Positions 60,770-64,000 of a DNA stretch of 64,000 nucleotides are shown one piece after another; the stretch's first letter is position 1; each line of letters opens with the position of its first letter. The stretch lies in NCBI GenBank assembly GCA_052400685.1, contig JBQTGJ010000001.1, one strand, 5' to 3'. The translations under genes and the position numbers were made by a program. The DNA comes from CAZHHH01 sp052400685 (lineage in GTDB: Bacteria > Bacteroidota > Bacteroidia > Bacteroidales > Marinilabiliaceae). The notes under the pieces are model-generated. The model saw nothing but the letters and a program-made list of their open reading frames with translations. It was not told the DNA's origin and did no database searches.

Positions 60770-63283
60770 TTAAATTTCCTTTTGTATTTTTGAGACTTCC
60801 GCCAGAAAGCCTTGTGTTAAAAGACAGTTTTCGGCCAATTGTTCTTTTATTGTGTTGATTGGAGTGCCTTTCTTTAGTAGCGTTTCGGTATCTCTTAATG
60901 CGCCTGATACGTCGCGGGCTCCCACTTGCCCGGTGCGTCCGGCCAGTCGGTGAATGATAAGCAACGTGTTTTCCATATCTTCATGGTTGATGCACTTTTT
61001 AAGTTCCAGCAGATCCTTTGAGGTTTCTTCTGAAACTGTGCTCATTATGGTTCGTAAAAAATCGGGATCATCGACTGAGAGTTTCTGGAGATCTGAAATA
61101 TCTATTTTAATTTCTTCAGTTGGTTTACGTTCTTGTTTTATTTCGTGAAGTATTTCTAACAAATCGGTTTCCTTAAATGGTTTGTTAACGATGGCAGTAA
61201 AACCTTTGCTAATTATTCTCTTTTTATCTTCGGGCATTACTTCTGCAGTTAACGCATAGATATCAACGCGTTGTTTTGCTATGGTCTTTATCGTTTGGCA
61301 AATTTGTGTCCCGTCAATATCGGGCATGCGTATGTCGGTGATGATAATGCCGGCCGGTTGTTCTTTGTATGCCTTAATAAGCTCTTCTCCTTTGCTAAAG
61401 GTTCGGTGTTTAATTCGATTTTTTTCCAGTATGATATGGCATAGATTAAGAATGAGCGGATCGTCATCAGCAAGGTAGATTAATCCGTCATATTTTATCT
61501 CTTTGGTGTTTGATACGTTTTGTTCCGATGTTTTATCAACATGGTTGTATGGAATGTTGATTGTAAAAGTACTTCCCTGATTGATGGCACTTTTTAGGGT
61601 TATGGTACCTTTTTGCAGCTCTGTTAATTGTTTGCTTATGCTCAAGCCTAAACCGGTTCCGCCAAATTTTGAGCTAATGGACGTGTCGCTTTGTGAATAT
61701 TCTTTAAACAAGCGTGGTATTTGTTCTTCACTGATGCCTATGCCCGTATCTTTTATTTTTATATTGAGATTTTTAGTGTTGTAGTCGGCTTTTATAGTTA
61801 CATGGCCTTCTTCGGTAAATTTCACGGCATTTCCCACAATATTAAACAGAATTTGTCGCAAGCGGTAGGCATCACCTATTAGTGAGAGTTTTTCATCGAA
61901 GGTGCATTTTAGTTTCAGTTCTAATCCTTTTTTGTCGGCAATCGGTTTTAAGCTGTCAATTACAGTTTGTAGTTCTGTAAATGGCTGGAAAGGTTTGGTC
62001 TCAAAAACCATTTTGCCTGAAGTGACACTTGAATAATCGAGTACTTCGTTGACGACTTGAAGCAGGTGATGTGCTGATTGATAGATGGCTTCTGTGTTGA
62101 CGGGCTTCTCGGGCTGTAGACGTGCCTGTTCGGCATAGCCGTATATTGACTGAAGTGGTGTCCTGATTTCATGACTCATGTTGGATAAAAAGTGTTTCCT
62201 GGCTTCTGCTTCGTCGCGGGCTTTTTGGTGGGCCACCTCCAATTGTTTGCGGTAGCGGTTACTTTTTGATAAGTCGAATATAATCAGGATGAATAGTATT
62301 ATTGAGGTGGAAATAAAAATGACGGCAATGGTGTTGAGTAATTTAATGGCTTTGGCAGCGGTGGTGAATGATGCTCTTGTTTCAGCATTTTGTTGTTCCA
62401 TTTCTTCCTGCTCCACCTGGTTGATAACTGAGATTATTTCCTGAACAAGAAAGTTGTTGGTGTTGAGTAGCTTAACTTGTCGGTTTTGTAGAATGGCCGA
62501 TAGGTGTTGTCTCTGCGTTGATATGTCTTCCAATGATTTTTCTACTTCCCGAAGTAACGAGTCTACCCCGTTATTTATGGTATCCTTTTGATTGCGTGTT
62601 TGTGATGTTTCTGTTAAGGCGGTTGCGTCTGTTTCTTTTCTTTTTTTATTCTTGTTTCGGCCAAATATCCGATTCCATATGTTTTCGTTTTGTTCCGTTT
62701 CTTGTTGATTTATTGTATCGGACGGCGCAGGTGTCATGCCCTCAGTCGCTGGTATTGTGTGGTTTGTCTCTTTAAATTGGTTGTTTTGGTTAATCTGTTT
62801 AATGAGATTGGTCAGGCCCGGGTCGGTTTCCAGCCGGTGTTGAATTTCGAGATATTGCGTTACGATTTCTTCGCGATTGTGTAGTTTGTCTTCAATGTCG
62901 CTGATGCGTATTAATTGAAGCGGGTCGTTTTCAAACAGTGTTTTTAGTGTGTCAATGGTGTCAAATATACTGTCGGCCATATAGAAGTAATTTGGCGAAA
63001 GTTCTTTTCTGCCACTTGCTGTTTCTTCCTGTAGTATATGATTTAATCTGGAGATATTCCTGAACAGATGATTAACCTGTATCAGCCGTTGGTTGGGTTT
63101 GGTTAATTCATCAATATTTCCGGTTATTTTTTCAAACGCTTTGCCGATGGATGAGTGAATGGTAAAGACGGTCAAAAAACCTGCAATAGTCACCAGAGTT
63201 ACCTTTCCGGCAATGGTGCCAAAAAAGCCGTAACTTAAAATTTTATTTTTTAAATATTTGAAATACGCTAAAAGTTGTTTCAC
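60770..63283 (-). CDS. Hybrid sensor histidine kinase with receiver and Hpt domains
   Basis: About 837 residues from GTG 63283. Membrane segment (VTLVTIAGFLTVFTIHSSIG), a sensor region of about 280 residues rich in Asn, Gln and Lys, a second membrane segment (NTIAVIFISTSIILFILIIF), HisKA with phosphoacceptor His in SNMSHEIRTPLQ, HATPase with NAVKFTEEG, DTGIGI and GLGLSISK, receiver with Asp in IITDIRMPDIDG, and Hpt with IHRLAGRTGQVG. An in-frame ATG at 63337 would overlap the mscS frame by 58 bp; the GTG overlapping its stop as GTGA is better. Confidence 0.92.
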   Translation of the reverse strand: MKQLLAYFKYLKNKILSYGFFGTIAGKVTLVTIAGFLTVFTIHSSIGKAFEKITGNIDELTKPNQRLIQVNHLFRNISRLNHILQEETASGRKELSPNYFYMADSIFDTIDTLKTLFENDPLQLIRISDIEDKLHNREEIVTQYLEIQHRLETDPGLTNLIKQINQNNQFKETNHTIPATEGMTPAPSDTINQQETEQNENIWNRIFGRNKNKKRKETDATALTETSQTRNQKDTINNGVDSLLREVEKSLEDISTQRQHLSAILQNRQVKLLNTNNFLVQEIISVINQVEQEEMEQQNAETRASFTTAAKAIKLLNTIAVIFISTSIILFILIIFDLSKSNRYRKQLEVAHQKARDEAEARKHFLSNMSHEIRTPLQSIYGYAEQARLQPEKPVNTEAIYQSAHHLLQVVNEVLDYSSVTSGKMVFETKPFQPFTELQTVIDSLKPIADKKGLELKLKCTFDEKLSLIGDAYRLRQILFNIVGNAVKFTEEGHVTIKADYNTKNLNIKIKDTGIGISEEQIPRLFKEYSQSDTSISSKFGGTGLGLSISKQLTELQKGTITLKSAINQGSTFTINIPYNHVDKTSEQNVSNTKEIKYDGLIYLADDDPLILNLCHIILEKNRIKHRTFSKGEELIKAYKEQPAGIIITDIRMPDIDGTQICQTIKTIAKQRVDIYALTAEVMPEDKKRIISKGFTAIVNKPFKETDLLEILHEIKQERKPTEEIKIDISDLQKLSVDDPDFLRTIMSTVSEETSKDLLELKKCINHEDMENTLLIIHRLAGRTGQVGARDVSGALRDTETLLKKGTPINTIKEQLAENCLLTQGFLAEVSKIQKEI

Positions 63284-64000
63284 TGCTTTTGTTTTGGGTT
63301 CATAGTCAGTTGTAAAGGAGCAATTTCTTCGCCCCAATAAATTGTCGTATGTGGAAAAGGAATTTCAATATTTTCTTTGTCGAAGGCTTTTTTTAGTCGT
63401 CCTCTGTATTCGCGGCCAACCGACCATTGATCGCCGGGTCTTGTTTTTATCCGGGCCTTTATAATCAGAGCACTATCGGCAAATTCTTCCAACCCAAATA
63501 TTTCTAATGGTTCCAGTATTTTTGATGAAAGCGTAGCTTCGTTGAGCAGTTCGTTACCCACCTGTTGCATAACTTCGGATACTTTATCCAGATCTTCTTT
63601 GTAAGCCACGCCAATATTAAGTACTACGGCCGACCAGTTTTTTGTCATATTGGATAATGAGCTTATTTTGCCGTTTTGGAAGATGTGAACCACGCCTGAT
63701 AAATCGCGAAGGGTGATGGTTCGTAACTCAATACGTTCAACCAAGCCGGCTGTTCCATTGATGATGGCTACGTCGCCTGTTCTGATTTGATTTTCCAGAA
63801 GCATGAAAAAACCTGAAATATAGTCGCGTACAAGTTCCTGAGCTCCGAAGCCTACGGCCAAGCCTAATATCCCGGCACTGGCAAGCAGGGGCCCAATGTT
63901 GAGTCCGAATTTGCTCAGAATCATGATTGAAAAGATGGTGATGAGTGTTACCTTTATGGAACTATGAACAATCCCAGTGAGCGTTTTAATTTTTTTTTCG
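63280..64000 (-). CDS. MscS-family mechanosensitive channel (5' end outside window)
   Basis: Opens to release solutes on hypo-osmotic stress. The frame continues past its first internal ATG (63924) to the right edge, so the N-terminus is missing. Visible: pore helix LLASAGILGLAVGFGAQELVRDYISGFFMLLE (glycine/alanine-rich TM3), the beta domain with GDVAIINGTAGLVERIELRTITLRDLSGVVHIFQNG and the C-terminal domain. It is translationally coupled to the hybrid kinase (GTGA). Confidence 0.93.
   Translation of the reverse strand, partial: EKKIKTLTGIVHSSIKVTLITIFSIMILSKFGLNIGPLLASAGILGLAVGFGAQELVRDYISGFFMLLENQIRTGDVAIINGTAGLVERIELRTITLRDLSGVVHIFQNGKISSLSNMTKNWSAVVLNIGVAYKEDLDKVSEVMQQVGNELLNEATLSSKILEPLEIFGLEEFADSALIIKARIKTRPGDQWSVGREYRGRLKKAFDKENIEIPFPHTTIYWGEEIAPLQLTMNPKQKQ

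Overview
The window is a gene-dense chromosomal segment from a member of the phylum Bacteroidota, most likely order Bacteroidales/Marinilabiliales. The evidence is the gliding-type ABC ATPase GldA, the long form of IspG, DUF5683 after parAB, AT-rich leaders mostly without Shine-Dalgarno sequences, and several matches to the Bacteroidota promoter (TTG-N19-TAnnTTTG). Species cannot be named. No rRNA, tRNA, CRISPR array, prophage or transposase gene was seen. Nearly all genes are core housekeeping; the accessory interest lies between the genes and in a few poorly characterised clusters.

Layout. 1-3.9 kb: mutL (cut by the window start), a small membrane protein and the YifB/ComM ATPase. 3.9-8.9 kb: a dispersed leader-like repeat (called R1 here), inorganic pyrophosphatase, and a leftward cluster of thioredoxin-like protein, ApbE flavin transferase, a Cys-tailed DUF4266-type lipoprotein and a DUF3570-type barrel, then an array of 21-22 bp repeats. 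8.9-15.3 kb: a multidomain ABC transporter, the uxuA-uxuB mannonate genes and a divergent AraC regulator. 15.3-22.3 kb: metH, metF, a succinate-semialdehyde-type dehydrogenase and recX. 22.3-26.1 kb: an LPP20-type secreted protein, a flippase-like membrane protein and a KamA-type radical SAM enzyme. 26.3-33.7 kb: a leftward run purH-mreB-mreC-mreD-mrdA-rodA (cell shape). 33.9-41.6 kb: comF, an Mpl-like Mur ligase, a CoA-transferase, pdxH, gldA, ispG. 41.7-46.6 kb: parA-parB-DUF5683-mltD and a YugP-type metallopeptidase. 46.8-54.2 kb: RDD, SpoIIM, a membrane protein, DUF4129, DUF4350, MoxR and DUF58, a conserved cluster whose function is unknown. 54.3-64 kb: patatin-barrel protein, pheS, a PepSY-like protein, a 1.2 kb gene-poor stretch, a sigma-54 response regulator, a hybrid histidine kinase and an MscS channel cut by the window end.

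Three things deserve attention. First, a MITE-like element (called R2 here) has two intact copies (36.2 and 59.0 kb), each with terminal inverted repeats and a perfect 6 bp AT-rich target duplication, plus two decayed copies at 15.3 and 19.2 kb. Second, the R1 repeat sits directly in front of start codons (thioredoxin, mltD, the DUF3570 gene) and twice in tandem before ppa; some copies carry a short hairpin whose two arms differ together between copies. Third, the thioredoxin/ApbE/DUF4266/DUF3570 cluster looks like an extracytoplasmic redox or maturation system with no assigned role. The MoxR/DUF58 cluster is a second system of unknown function. All functional statements come from reading translated sequence by eye; no database search was possible.
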